A stretch of 64,000 bases of DNA, from contig NZ_CP020612.1 of the NCBI RefSeq assembly GCF_002105555.1, positions 895,001 through 959,000 on the forward strand. Direction: 5' to 3'. Source of the stretch: Paracoccus contaminans (GTDB taxonomy: Bacteria; Pseudomonadota; Alphaproteobacteria; Rhodobacterales; Rhodobacteraceae). The notes below the pieces were generated by a model that was given only the letters and a program-made list of their open reading frames with translations, was not told the DNA's origin and searched no databases. The stretch's first letter is position 1; the number at the start of each line of letters is the position of its first letter. The position numbers and the translations under genes are program-made. Shown piece by piece: positions 17,377-26,648 of this stretch.

Positions 17377-18405
17377 ATGATCCATCGACCCCTGCGCCGC
17401 CGCGCCCTGATGACCGCCCTTGCCGCGGCGACGCTTGCCGCGGCCATCCCTGCAGGCGCATCCGCGGCCGAGGCGGTTGACCTGGGCGTGCTGCGCCTGA
17501 CCAGCCACGCCCCCAGTTTCATCGCCTATGAGCGCGGCTATTTCCGCGACGAGGGGCTGGACGTGACGATGCAGTTCTTCGAGGCGGCGCAACCGATGTC
17601 GGTGGCGGTGGCGGCGGGGGATGTCGATTACGGCATGACGGCGATCACCGGCGGTCTCATCAGCCTTGCGGAAAAAGGCGCGCTCAAGGTGATCGGGGGG
17701 GCGCTGTCTGAATCGCCCGGTGTGCCGGGGGCGATGATCCTGGCATCGAACGCGGCCTATGCGGACGGGCTGACCGATCCATCGAAGATTGCTGGCCGCT
17801 CGTTCGGCACGACGACGGCGGGATCGTCCTTCCACTACATGCTGAACAAGGTTGCCGAGGCCAACCACATCCCCATGGCCGATATCCGCATGCGCCCGCT
17901 GCAGAAGGTGGGCGCCATCGTGGGGGCGCTGACCTCGGGGCAGATCGACGGCTGGATCATCCAGCCCAGCATCGGCAACGGCCTGGTCGCCGAAGGGCAT
18001 GCCAAAAAGATCGGCGATTTCAATGCGATCGACCCGAACTATCAGGTGACCGTCGTGTTCTCGTCGGCGGCGATGGCCAAGGACCAGCGCGCCACGACCG
18101 AGGCCTTCCTGCGGGCACTGGCACGGGGCGCGCATGATTATAACGCCGCCTTCGTCGATCACAGCGCCGATGCCGCCGAAATCGCGGCCCTGGACGGGAT
18201 CGTGCACAAATACGTGCAGGAAGACCTGCCCGATGCCGATTTCGCCCAGATGATGGCGACCACCTCGATGCGGATCAATGACGGGCTGGCGCTGTCGATG
18301 GGCTCGATCACCGACCAGCTTGAATGGTTCAAGCGCGAAGGCATGGTCAGCCCGGACATCACCAGCGAAACGCTGGTGGACAGCTCGTTCGTGCAGAGCC
18401 GGTGA
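17377..18405 (+). CDS. ABC transporter substrate-binding protein, NitT/TauT (SsuA/ThiY-like) family
   Basis: A 342-residue periplasmic binding protein with an N-terminal export signal (RRRALMTALAAATLAAAIPA then cleavage near ASA-AE; the RRR suggests possible Tat use). The mature part starts VDLGVLRLTSHAPSFIAYERG and contains GYFRDEGLDV and GDVDYGMTA, typical of the nitrate/taurine/thiamine-precursor group. GGGAGGAAAG just upstream of ATG 17377 is a strong ribosome binding site. It forms a three-gene unit with the ATPase and permease below. The substrate is unknown; position 1.7 kb upstream of cobQ hints at a cofactor-related ligand, which is weak inference. Confidence 0.85.
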   Translation: MIHRPLRRRALMTALAAATLAAAIPAGASAAEAVDLGVLRLTSHAPSFIAYERGYFRDEGLDVTMQFFEAAQPMSVAVAAGDVDYGMTAITGGLISLAEKGALKVIGGALSESPGVPGAMILASNAAYADGLTDPSKIAGRSFGTTTAGSSFHYMLNKVAEANHIPMADIRMRPLQKVGAIVGALTSGQIDGWIIQPSIGNGLVAEGHAKKIGDFNAIDPNYQVTVVFSSAAMAKDQRATTEAFLRALARGAHDYNAAFVDHSADAAEIAALDGIVHKYVQEDLPDADFAQMMATTSMRINDGLALSMGSITDQLEWFKREGMVSPDITSETLVDSSFVQSR

Positions 18406-18421
18406 GCGGCAGGGACGCCTC

Positions 18422-19181
<760 letters not shown>

Positions 19182-19189
<8 letters not shown>

Positions 19190-20006
19190 CCCATCCGCGC
19201 CGCGCCCCGGCCCTGCGCAGCCGGGCCGGCCAGTCACCTTCCGGGGGGGCGGATTCGACCCCAGGCCCGTCCGCTTTGCCGGGCTGGCCAGTTTCGCGGT
19301 CATCATCGCCCTGATCGAACTTGGCACCCGCAGCGACGTCATATCCTCGATCACCCTGCCCCGGCCCTCGGCAGTGCTGGCCACGCTGGCGGACATGGCA
19401 CGCTCGGGCCTGCTGTGGCGGCATCTGGCGCCATCGCTGGAACGGCTTGCGGTGGGCGGGGCGATGGGCGCGGTGCTGGGGATCGCGGCCGGACTGATGA
19501 TCGGGCTGTTCAGCCTGGCGCGGTCGGTCATGGTGCCGCTGGTTTCGGCCCTGTTCCCGATCCCCAAGATCGCGCTGCTGCCGCTGTTCGTGATCTGGTT
19601 CGGGATCGGCGAGACATCGAAATACGCGCTGATCGCCTTTGGCACCTTCACGCCAACGGTCGTCGCGACCTTCGGCGCGGTGGACAATGTCGATCGGTCT
19701 CTGATCCGCATGGGGCAGAGCTTCGGCCTGCCCTGGCTTTCCATCCTGCGCAAGATCGTGCTGCCGGGTGCCCTGCCGGGCATCCTGTCGGGCCTGCGCG
19801 TGTCATCGGCCATCGCCATCATCCTGCTGGTCGCGGCGGAAATGCTGGGGGCAGAATACGGCATCGGCGCCTATATCCTGGAAGCGGGGTCGCTTTATAA
19901 CCTCGAACGGCTGTTTGCCGGTGTCGCCATCCTGTCGGCGGTCGGCCTTGTCGTCGGCGCCGCCATCGGCTGGCTGGAACGCCGCCTGCTGGGCTGGCGG
20001 GAATGA
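19182..20006 (+). CDS. ABC transporter permease, NitT/TauT family
   Basis: A 274-residue permease with about six membrane helices and the EAA-like cytoplasmic loop ([20 protein letters not shown], then [12 protein letters not shown]) that contacts the ATPase. The [14 protein letters not shown] segment after the first helix and the [20 protein letters not shown] helix are characteristic of SsuC/TauC/ThiX. The Pro/Arg-rich N-terminus (about 35 residues) is cytoplasmic. It is the last gene of the transporter unit, followed by a hairpin and cobQ. Confidence 0.9.
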
Positions 20007-20054
20007 CAGCGGCAGATTGCCCCGCCGCCCCGCGCCTTGGGCGAACCGGGCCGG

Positions 20055-20084
20055 GCCGCCGGTCCGCCCTTCGGGCGGGGCGGC
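20055..20084 (+). terminator. Possible hairpin between the transporter genes and cobQ
   Basis: CCGCCC (20064-20069) and GGGCGG (20073-20078) form a stem with a 3-nt loop, extended by outer GCCG/CGGC pairing. No T-run follows, so this may be only a partial or Rho-assisted stop. No cobalamin riboswitch signature is present in this 109-nt gap. Confidence 0.3.
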
Positions 20085-20115
20085 TGACGGGGGCGCGGCA
20101 GGCAGGGAAACACCT

Positions 20116-21561
20116 GTGCCCGCGCTGATGATCCAGGGCTGCGGCTCGAATGTCGGCAAGTCGCTGCTGGTGGCGGGGCTGTGCCGGGCGGCGCGGCGGC
20201 GCGGGATGAGGGTCGCGCCCTTCAAGCCGCAGAACATGTCCAACAACGCCGCCGTCACCCCCGAAGGGGCCGAGATCGGCCGCGCGCAGGCGTTGCAGGC
20301 GCTGGCGGCGGGGATCGCGCCCCATGCCGACATGAATCCCGTGCTGCTCAAGCCCGAAACCGATAGCGGGGCGCAAGTGATCGTGCAGGGGCGCCGCCAC
20401 GCGACGCTGCGGGCGCGCGAGTATGCCGCGCTCAAGCCGCAGCTGATGGGCGCGGTGCTGGACAGCTTTGCCCGGCTGAGCGCGGCGCATGATCTGGTGA
20501 TCGTCGAAGGGGCCGGCAGCCCCGCCGAGATCAACCTGCGGGCGAACGACATCGCCAATATGGGCTTTGCGCGGGCGGCGGATGTGCCTGTCGTGCTGGC
20601 CGCCGACATCGACCGCGGCGGCGTGATCGCGCAGGTCGTCGGCACGCAGGCGGTGCTGGACCCCGCCGATGCCGCGATGATCGCCGGTTTCGTCGTCAAC
20701 AAGTTCCGCGGCGATCCGGCGCTGTTCGAGGACGGCCACCGGATGATCGAGGCGCGGACCGGCTGGCGGGGCCTGGGCGTGGTGCCGTGGTTTCCCGCCG
20801 CCGCGCGCCTGCCGGCCGAAGATGCGCTGGACCTGCGCACGGGCAGCGGCGGCGCGGGCGTCACCATCGCCTGCCTGGCCCTGCCCCGCATCGCCAATTT
20901 CGACGACCTCGACCCCCTTGCCGCCGAACCGGGGGTGCGCCTGGTCATGGTTTGGCCCGGGCAGGTGATCCCGGCCGGGGCGCGGCTGGTCATCGTTCCG
21001 GGCAGCAAGTCCACCCGCGCCGATCTCGATTTCCTGCGCGCCGAGGGATGGGACATCGACCTTGCCGCCCATATGCGCCGCGGCGGGCATGTGCTGGGCC
21101 TGTGCGGGGGCTATCAGATGCTGGGCCGCCGCATCGCCGACCCGGACGGGATCGAGGGCGCGCCCGGCGAAACCGCGGGGCTGGGCCTTCTGGACGTGAC
21201 GACCGTGATGGGCCCGCACAAGCGCGTCAGGCGCAGCCTTGCCATCCACGCCGCCAGCGGGCTGCCGGTCGAGGGCTACGAGATTCACCTTGGCGAGACG
21301 GACGGCCCCGACCGCCTGCGGCCCTTTGCCCATGTGGACGGGCGGCCCGAGGGCGCGGTCTCGGCCTCGGGCCGCGTTGCCGGCAGCTATCTGCACGGGC
21401 TGTTCGCGGCCGACCGCTTTCGCGCCGCCTATCTGGCCGGGCTGGGCATCGCCGCGGGCGGTCTGGATCACGCCGCGCTGGTCGAGGATACGCTGGATGC
21501 GCTGGCCGCGCATCTGGAACGGCATCTGGACATGGATGCCCTGCTGGGCCTGGCGCGCTAG
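20116..21561 (+). CDS. cobQ: Cobyric acid synthase (adenosylcobyrinate amidase)
   Basis: A 481-residue enzyme that amidates positions b, d, e and g of adenosylcobyrinic acid a,c-diamide using glutamine and ATP. The N-terminal dethiobiotin-synthetase-like domain opens with [19 protein letters not shown] and has the KPQNMSNNA block. The C-terminal class I glutaminase domain has the Cys nucleophile in [11 protein letters not shown] and the His region [13 protein letters not shown] 20116 is used as start because it gives the family N-terminus (xPALMIQG) and has GGGA upstream; ATG 20128 would truncate it. Its stop overlaps that of the convergent cobD(C) gene. Confidence 0.93.
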   Translation: MPALMIQGCGSNVGKSLLVAGLCRAARRRGMRVAPFKPQNMSNNAAVTPEGAEIGRAQALQALAAGIAPHADMNPVLLKPETDSGAQVIVQGRRHATLRAREYAALKPQLMGAVLDSFARLSAAHDLVIVEGAGSPAEINLRANDIANMGFARAADVPVVLAADIDRGGVIAQVVGTQAVLDPADAAMIAGFVVNKFRGDPALFEDGHRMIEARTGWRGLGVVPWFPAAARLPAEDALDLRTGSGGAGVTIACLALPRIANFDDLDPLAAEPGVRLVMVWPGQVIPAGARLVIVPGSKSTRADLDFLRAEGWDIDLAAHMRRGGHVLGLCGGYQMLGRRIADPDGIEGAPGETAGLGLLDVTTVMGPHKRVRRSLAIHAASGLPVEGYEIHLGETDGPDRLRPFAHVDGRPEGAVSASGRVAGSYLHGLFAADRFRAAYLAGLGIAAGGLDHAALVEDTLDALAAHLERHLDMDALLGLAR

Positions 21562-22514
21562 GCCAGCGCCCCGGCAAGGCGCGCCCATTCGGCCGGGCTG
21601 CCCGGCAGGCCCAGCCGCAGCCAATGCGGGGAATAGGGAAAGATGCGCGACCAGATGTGGTGGCGCGCCAGCCGTTCCTGCGCCTGCGCGGCGCCGGGCA
21701 CCGCATAGGTCCGGAACAGGGCCGTCCCGCCGACCAGCCTCCAGCCCGCCGCCTGTGCCAGCGCGTCCAGCCGGGGGCCCTCCTGCGCCAGCCGCGCGGC
21801 CGTGGCCCCGGCCCAGGCGGCATCGGCCAGCGCCAGCCGCCCGATTTCCAGCGCGGGGCCGCTGACGGGCCAGGGGCCGGCCATCGCGCCGATCCGGGCG
21901 ATGGTGCCGGCATCGGCAAAGGCAAAGCCCAGCCGCAGCCCGGCAAGCCCCCAGAACTTGCCGAAGGACCGCAGCACCGTCAGGCGCGCCCCGGCATGGG
22001 CGGCGACCGACAAGGCCGGGTCGGCATCGGCAAAGCTTTCATCGACGACCAGCCGCCCGACGCTGCGCGACAGATCCAGCAGCCGCGCCGGATCGTGCCG
22101 CCGCCCGTCGGGGTTGTTGGGGTTGACCACCACGGCCAGATCGGCGCCCGGCAGATCCTCGAGGCGGGCCGCCTCCTCGACGCGCCAGCCTGCCGATCGC
22201 AGGCAGGCGGCATGTTCGTTGTAGGTGGGGGCAAGCACGCGGGCCAGCCCCGGCGCGTCCAGCCGCGGCAGCAGCTGGATCGCCGCCTGCGCGCCGTTCA
22301 GCGCCAGCCCCGGCGCGTCGGTGGCAAAGGCGCGCGCGGCAGCCTGCATCAGCGCCCTGCCCGCCGCCGCGGTGGGCAGCGCGGTCCAGACCGCGGGGGG
22401 CAGCGCCGGCACCGGCCAGGGGCAGCGATTGATGCCGGTTGACAGGTCGATCCAGTCCTCGCCGCCAAAGCGGGCGCGCGCCGCGTCGACATCGCCGCCG
22501 TGATCGCGCCTCAT
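21558..22514 (-). CDS. cobD: Threonine-phosphate decarboxylase (cobC in Pseudomonas nomenclature)
   Basis: A 318-residue PLP enzyme of aminotransferase fold I that makes (R)-1-amino-2-propanol O-2-phosphate, the nucleotide-loop linker of cobalamin, from L-threonine phosphate. Seen are the N-terminal [13 protein letters not shown] block, NPNNPDGR for cofactor phosphate contacts, DESFAD, and the Schiff-base Lys in [17 protein letters not shown]. It overlaps cbiB by 4 nt upstream. Its substrate probably comes from the threonine kinase encoded at 39.8-40.6 kb. Confidence 0.92.
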   Translation of the reverse strand: MRRDHGGDVDAARARFGGEDWIDLSTGINRCPWPVPALPPAVWTALPTAAAGRALMQAAARAFATDAPGLALNGAQAAIQLLPRLDAPGLARVLAPTYNEHAACLRSAGWRVEEAARLEDLPGADLAVVVNPNNPDGRRHDPARLLDLSRSVGRLVVDESFADADPALSVAAHAGARLTVLRSFGKFWGLAGLRLGFAFADAGTIARIGAMAGPWPVSGPALEIGRLALADAAWAGATAARLAQEGPRLDALAQAAGWRLVGGTALFRTYAVPGAAQAQERLARHHIWSRIFPYSPHWLRLGLPGSPAEWARLAGALA

Positions 22515-23443
22515 GCCAACAGCGCCGCCAGCGCCAGACCGGCGGCCGCGGCCGCCATGGCGCGCCGATACAGCGCCAGCGCCGCCCCCAGATCGGCCGC
22601 GCCCGGATCGCGGCAGGCGCCGTTCACCCAGGGTTCATCGACACGGCGCGCGCCATAGATGCGCGGGCCGGACAGCCGCACGCCCAGCGCGCCGGCCATC
22701 GCCGCCTCGGGCCAGCCGGCATTGGGCGAACGGTGATGGCGGGCATCGCGCGCCATGCAGGCCAGCGCGGCCCCCCGGCGCCCCGATACCAGCGCGAACA
22801 GCAGCCCCGTCGCCCGTGCGGGGATCAGGTTCGCGGCATCGTCGATGCGGGCCGCGGCCCAGCCGAACGCCTCGTGCCGGGGCGTGCGGTGGCCTATCAT
22901 CGAATCGAGCGTATTGACGGCCTTGTAGGCCGCGATCCCCGGCAGGCCGGCGACCAGCCCCCAGAAAAGGGGCGCGATGATGCCGTCAGAGGTATTCTCG
23001 GCCAGGCTTTCGATCGCCGCGCGGGTGATCCCCGCGCCGTCCAGCGCCGCCGGATCGCGGCCCACGATCATCGCCACGGCGGCGCGCGCCGCCGGCAGAT
23101 CACCTTGCGCAAGGGGCCGGGCCACGGCCTGCACATGATCGTGCATCGAGCGCACCGCCAGCAGCGGCCAGGCCGCGACCGCGCAGAGGGCGGCGCCGGC
23201 AAGCCCCTCGCCGGCCAGCCGCTGCACCGCCCAGCCCGCCAGCGCGGCCAGCCCGATCACCGACAGCGCCAGCGCCGCGCCGCGCGCGCGCCGCGCGCCC
23301 CCGCGGTTAAGCCGCGCATCCCCTGCCGCGATCAGCGCCCCCGCCCAGGTGACCGGATGACCGATCCGCGCATGAAGCGGCGCGGGCCAGCCGACCGCGA
23401 CATCAAGGCCGAAGGCCAGCAGCATCGCGCCCGCATGGCTCAT
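22511..23443 (-). CDS. cbiB: Adenosylcobinamide-phosphate synthase (cobD in Pseudomonas nomenclature)
   Basis: A 310-residue integral membrane protein that attaches aminopropanol phosphate to adenosylcobyric acid. It has several hydrophobic helices and the family landmarks HP-VTWAGALIA near the N-terminus, SLAENTSDGIIAPLFWGL in the middle, NTLDSMIGHR, and SPNAGWPEAAMAGALGV. ATG 23443 lies 4 nt below the stop of cbtA, and the 3' end overlaps cobD. It is part of the riboswitch-led cbtB-cbtA-cbiB-cobD unit. Confidence 0.92.
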   Translation of the reverse strand: MSHAGAMLLAFGLDVAVGWPAPLHARIGHPVTWAGALIAAGDARLNRGGARRARGAALALSVIGLAALAGWAVQRLAGEGLAGAALCAVAAWPLLAVRSMHDHVQAVARPLAQGDLPAARAAVAMIVGRDPAALDGAGITRAAIESLAENTSDGIIAPLFWGLVAGLPGIAAYKAVNTLDSMIGHRTPRHEAFGWAAARIDDAANLIPARATGLLFALVSGRRGAALACMARDARHHRSPNAGWPEAAMAGALGVRLSGPRIYGARRVDEPWVNGACRDPGAADLGAALALYRRAMAAAAAGLALAALLA

Positions 23444-23446
23444 CCG

Positions 23447-24364
23447 TCAGGCAGCAGCCCGCACAAGGGGCCGAGCCGGGCGCGCGGCCAGCCAGCCGAA
23501 GATCAGCCCGGTCGCGCCCCACAGCACTGCCTGCACCGCCAGCCCCGCCATGCGGAAACGCCACAGCAGGTCGGCGGGAAAATCCGCCGGCACCTCGTCG
23601 ATGCGCGGCAGCAGCAGCCCGGCGGCCAGCACCACGCCGCCATAGATCGCCGCGCCCGTCAGCGCCCCGTTCCAGCCATCGCCCGCCAGCCGGGCGCGGG
23701 CCGCCCCCACCGTGGCCGCCAGCACCATCGCCGCAAGCGAGATCGCCAGCATCAGAAAGAACAGCGCGGTGCGAAGGCCGATCGTTTCGGCATGGCCGAC
23801 AGCAGGCGGGTTGGCGGGATATTTCAGTTGAGGAACGACCACCGCGGCGATGAACCCCGCCAGCGCGATCAGCCCGGCACTCGCCCTGGGGTCCAGGCTC
23901 CAGGCGCGGCCCTGCACGGCGGCGAAGACCAGGGCCAGCAGCCCGCCCAGCGCCGCGCCATAGACCGCCGTTCCGGTCAGCAGCCCGATCCCGGCCTGCA
24001 CGGCGCGGCTGATCCCCTCGCCTGCCCCATGGCCGTGGGCATGAGCGCCGGCATGGCCTTGCGCCGCCCCCTGCCCGGCCGGGGCGGCATCATGGCCCCC
24101 GCCAAAGGCGCCGCCATGGCCCTGCCCGTGTTCATGGTCATGGTCATGGTCATCGTCATGGTCATGGTCATGGTCATGGTCATGGTCATGGTCGGCAGCG
24201 TGGCCCCCGGCCGCAAGGGCATTGGCGGCGCCCGTCTGCGCCGCCGTTTCAAGGGCGATGGCTTCGGCCAGCGGCGGCTCGCCCCAAATGCGGGCTGTCC
24301 CGAAGGCCAGAATGCCCGCGACCAGCCCGGCAATCATGCCGAGCAGCAGCAAACGTCCGGTCAT
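23447..24364 (-). CDS. cbtA: CbtA family cobalt transporter subunit with His-rich insertion
   Basis: A 305-residue membrane protein with about six helices, matching the CbtA family of B12-regulated cobalt transporters. After the first helix (LLLLGMIAGLVAGILAFGTA), residues about 55-112 form a loop extremely rich in His and Asp, with a central HDHDHD run suited to bind Co2+ before transport. The transmembrane part that follows contains GTAVYGAALGGLLALVFA and VVVPQLKYPANPPAVG, family landmarks. It follows cbtB by 9 nt. Control by the upstream cobalamin riboswitch is expected. Confidence 0.9.
   Translation of the reverse strand: MTGRLLLLGMIAGLVAGILAFGTARIWGEPPLAEAIALETAAQTGAANALAAGGHAADHDHDHDHDHDHDDDHDHDHEHGQGHGGAFGGGHDAAPAGQGAAQGHAGAHAHGHGAGEGISRAVQAGIGLLTGTAVYGAALGGLLALVFAAVQGRAWSLDPRASAGLIALAGFIAAVVVPQLKYPANPPAVGHAETIGLRTALFFLMLAISLAAMVLAATVGAARARLAGDGWNGALTGAAIYGGVVLAAGLLLPRIDEVPADFPADLLWRFRMAGLAVQAVLWGATGLIFGWLAARPARPLVRAAA
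24132..24193 (-). repeat. Hexanucleotide tandem repeat encoding the HDHD metal-binding run
   Basis: About ten near-perfect copies of a 6-nt unit (TCATGG on the + strand) lie within cbtA and encode alternating His and Asp. One copy carries a single change (TCATCG). Units of 6 nt keep frame, so copy number can vary without breaking the gene. Confidence 0.9.
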
Positions 24365-24373
24365 GTCAGCCTC

Positions 24374-24592
24374 TCAGTGGCAGGGAAAGCCCAGCAGATG
24401 GCGGGCGTCATGCACGAATTCATGCACGCCCGTGCCATCCAGAAGCGCGATCGCGCCCTGTTCGGTGCTGACGAAATACATCGCCAGCAACAGCACCAGC
24501 CCGGCAAGGACCGCCCAGGGGGCGATCTCGCGCAGGGGGATGGGTTGCGCCAGCGGCGGGGCGAACGGGGTCGGTGCGGCGGCTTGTGCCAT
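24374..24592 (-). CDS. cbtB: CbtB family cobalt transporter small subunit
   Basis: A 72-residue protein with one membrane helix (APWAVLAGLVLLLAMYFVST) and a C-terminal His cluster (GTGVHEFVHDARHLLGFPCH), exactly the CbtB layout. CbtB proteins always accompany CbtA, under B12 riboswitch control. GCAGGAGATC precedes ATG 24592 as ribosome binding site. It is the first gene after the - strand cobalamin riboswitch. Confidence 0.92.
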   Translation of the reverse strand: MAQAAAPTPFAPPLAQPIPLREIAPWAVLAGLVLLLAMYFVSTEQGAIALLDGTGVHEFVHDARHLLGFPCH

Positions 24593-24627
24593 GCGGATCT
24601 CCTGCGGATACGGCGTCCGGGTTGAGA

Positions 24628-24745
24628 CGATGCTGTCACCGCGAGGGTCTGACTTTCGCCGTAGCGGCGATTACAGTGGCGCGACCGTGCCGGATTTGCA
24701 CCGGACTTCCGCCGCGATGACGACAGCGGCACCCTTTCACGGCGC
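24628..24745 (-). ncRNA. Cobalamin riboswitch upstream of cbtB (compact type)
   Basis: Read on the - strand, the segment contains GTGAAAGGGTGCCGC, then AAGTCCGGTGCAAATCCGGC, CGCGCCACTGT and AAGTCAGACC in the order of the cobalamin riboswitch core. GCTGTC and GACAGC (24633-24638 and 24722-24727) pair as closing helix P1. It lies about 40 nt ahead of cbtB. High cobalamin would shut off cobalt uptake and the cbiB/cobD genes. Confidence 0.9.
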
Positions 24746-24790
24746 CGGCGCGAAGTCAAAGCGCAATCGCCCCGCCGAGGAGAAAGACGG

Positions 24791-25339
24791 ATGACCGCCC
24801 AGCTTCTGCTGATCTGCGCAGCCCATGACGGATCGGGGCGCTTTCCCTCGGGCAGGCCGGCGGCCGCCCGCCTGCTGGCGGGGGCGGCGGGCCTTGCGCG
24901 GCAGGTGCCGCAGGGGGCGCGGGTGTTCCTGGCGCCCTGCCGCGCGAGCGCCGACACGGCGCGGGCCGCAGGGCTTTGCGGAACCGTCGATCCCGCGCTG
25001 GCGGAAGGGGCCTTTGGCCGCTGGGCCGGGCTGAGCCCGCAGGAAGCGGCGGCCCGTGACCCGCAGGCGCTGGCCGCATGGCTGGCCGATCCCGCGCTGG
25101 CCCCGCCGGGGGGCGAGGGCCTGGGCGCGGTGACGGCGCGGGTGGGCGCCTGGATGGAGGAGCAGGCCGCCCTGGGCGGCAGGGCCGCCGCCATCGCGCC
25201 GGCCATGAGCCTGCGCGCCGCGATCCTGTCGGCGCTGGGCGGGCCAGCCGCGATGGCCCTGCGCATCGACGTGCCGGCGCTGTCCCTCGTGCGGCTGACC
25301 CATGACGGCCGCCGCTGGGCCTGGCGGGCGGGCAGCTAG
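24791..25339 (+). CDS. Histidine-phosphatase-fold protein lacking catalytic residues
   Basis: A 182-residue protein aligning with the phosphoglycerate-mutase/alpha-ribazole phosphatase family (ADTARAAGL, DPALAEGAFGRWAGLSP, ADPALAPPGGEGLGAVTARVGAW). The N-terminal RHG(E/D) motif is replaced by LICAAHDG and the second active-site His region (normally THGG) by IAPAMSL, so both catalytic His are missing. It lies between two riboswitches and its stop overlaps that of cobO. By context it replaces the position of an alpha-ribazole phosphatase, but it is more likely a non-catalytic relative. Confidence 0.75.
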   Translation: MTAQLLLICAAHDGSGRFPSGRPAAARLLAGAAGLARQVPQGARVFLAPCRASADTARAAGLCGTVDPALAEGAFGRWAGLSPQEAAARDPQALAAWLADPALAPPGGEGLGAVTARVGAWMEEQAALGGRAAAIAPAMSLRAAILSALGGPAAMALRIDVPALSLVRLTHDGRRWAWRAGS

Positions 25340-25962
25340 AACTCCACCCCCGGCTGGGCCTTGATCCCAGCCCGGAAGGGGTGCCTGACCAGCGTCATCT
25401 CGGTCACCAGATCGGCCAGCTCGACCAGCTCGGCCGGGGCGTTGCGGCCGGTCAGGCACACATGCGTCATGGGGGGCTTTTCATCCCGCAGGAAGGCCGC
25501 GACCTCGGCCGCGTCCAGATAGCCATAGCGCAGCGCGATGTTGATCTCGTCCAGCAGGACGAAGCGGATGGCAGGGTCGCGGATCAGCGCCCTGGCCTTG
25601 GCCCAGCCCGCCTGCGCCGCGGCGATGTCGCGCTCGCGGTCCTGCGTCTCCCAGGTGAAGCCCTCGCCCATCGCATGAAACTGGCACAGATCGCCGAACC
25701 GTTCGGTCAGCAGCCGCCGCTCGCCGGTATCCCAGGCGCCCTTGATGAACTGCACCACCGCGCAGGGCATCCCATGGGCGATGCAGCGCAGGATCATGCC
25801 GAAGCCGGACGAGGATTTCCCCTTGCCCGCCCCGGTATGGACGATCACCAGCCCCTTTTCGCCCGATTTGGTCGCCATCATGCGATCGCGCGCCGCCTTG
25901 ATGCGGGCCATCTTTTCGGCGTGCCGCGCATCGGCACCGGGGGCTGGGCTGCTGTCGGTCAT
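25336..25962 (-). CDS. cobO: Cob(I)yrinic acid a,c-diamide adenosyltransferase (BtuR/CobO family)
   Basis: A 208-residue corrinoid adenosyltransferase that transfers the adenosyl group of ATP to Co(I) corrinoids. Its P-loop is VHTGAGKGKSSSGFG (about 41-55); VVQFIKGAW, FLLDEIN-like VLLDEINIAL and VCLTGRNAP are further family blocks. ATG 25962 is chosen because the upstream frame has no similarity. It is divergent from the large riboswitch and DUF1636 gene and convergent with the phosphatase-like gene (4-nt overlap). Confidence 0.94.
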   Translation of the reverse strand: MTDSSPAPGADARHAEKMARIKAARDRMMATKSGEKGLVIVHTGAGKGKSSSGFGMILRCIAHGMPCAVVQFIKGAWDTGERRLLTERFGDLCQFHAMGEGFTWETQDRERDIAAAQAGWAKARALIRDPAIRFVLLDEINIALRYGYLDAAEVAAFLRDEKPPMTHVCLTGRNAPAELVELADLVTEMTLVRHPFRAGIKAQPGVEF

Positions 25963-26024
25963 CGGCGCTCTTTCCAGTTGCACGTTCCTTGACAAGCGCG
26001 GCCGGGCTGGCGCACCAAGGCGCT

Positions 26025-26207
26025 GCGCTGGTCCTGCCGCATGGCAGGCCAAGAGGGAATCGCGCAAGGCCCCGAAAGGCAAGCCAAAGCGCAGCCGCCC
26101 CCGCGACCGTGACCGGAAAGGTCGCCCTTGTGCCACTGGAGCAATCCGGGAAGGCGGGCGCCCGTTGGGGAAACCCAGAATCCGCAAGCCGGGAGACCTG
26201 CCAGCGC
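26025..26207 (+). ncRNA. Cobalamin riboswitch upstream of the DUF1636-cobW-cobN operon
   Basis: GCGCTGG (26025-26031) and CCAGCGC (26201-26207) form a perfect 7-bp P1. Inside are, in order, the AGAGGGAAT junction, CCGCCCCCGCGACCGTGACC, the invariant GCCACTGG, CCGGGAAGGCGGGCG, and the B12-box-like CCGCAAGCCGGGAGACCTGCC split over the end. This is the classical large cobalamin riboswitch. The 95 nt to the DUF1636 start hold the expression platform. B12 would repress the whole corrin-ring operon. Confidence 0.95.
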
Positions 26208-26302
26208 AACGGATGACGGGCGGACGGGGTGTTCCGCGACCGGATGGCGACCGCTGGCGGCGGCGTCCTTCGGACAGTTTGCGACCGCCGGGCGAGTGGC
26301 CG

Positions 26303-26644
26303 ATGACCGCGACGCTGCACGTCTGCATCACCTGCCGGGCCGGACAGCCCGCCGAGGGCGAACCGCCCGGTGCCGCGCTGGCCCGCGCGCTGGAGCCGGC
26401 CCCGCCCGGCGTCACGCTGCGCCCGGTCGAATGCCTGTCGGCCTGCGGCCAGGGCTGCGCCGTTGCGCTGTCCGGCCCCGGCAAGTGGACCTATGTCTAT
26501 GGCCGCCTGACGCCCGCCGACGCGCCGGCGATCCTGTCGGGTGCCGCGCTCTATGCCGACAGCGCCGACGGCATCGTGCCTTGGCGCGACCGGCCCGCGA
26601 TCTTCCGCAAGCAGTCGCTTGCCCGCATCCCCCCGCAGGAGTGA
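26303..26644 (+). CDS. DUF1636 family Cys-rich protein (cobalamin-locus, possible metal/Fe-S binding)
   Basis: A 113-residue protein with CITCR near the N-terminus (residues 8-12) and CLSACGQGC in the middle, the Cys pattern of DUF1636 and of thioredoxin-like ferredoxins. No export signal is present. The family is found beside cobW and cobN in cobalamin clusters; its biochemical role is not established. ATG 26303 is the first gene after the riboswitch, and cobW begins 4 nt after its stop codon. A metal-handling or redox role for the chelation step is inference. Confidence 0.8.
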   Translation: MTATLHVCITCRAGQPAEGEPPGAALARALEPAPPGVTLRPVECLSACGQGCAVALSGPGKWTYVYGRLTPADAPAILSGAALYADSADGIVPWRDRPAIFRKQSLARIPPQE

Positions 26645-26648
26645 CGCC

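Noticed and set aside
16847..17380. + strand frame before the ABC transporter as a real gene
   Set aside because: No start with a ribosome binding site, no recognised family, and its end runs into the substrate-binding-protein start; listed only as an unassigned region.
20007..20115. Possible cobalamin riboswitch upstream of cobQ
   Set aside because: GGGAAACACC looked suggestive, but the GCCACTG core and B12 box are absent and the gap is too short.
24132..24193. Tandem repeat considered as a CRISPR array or intergenic satellite
   Set aside because: The unit is 6 nt without spacers and lies in frame inside cbtA, encoding a His-Asp run.
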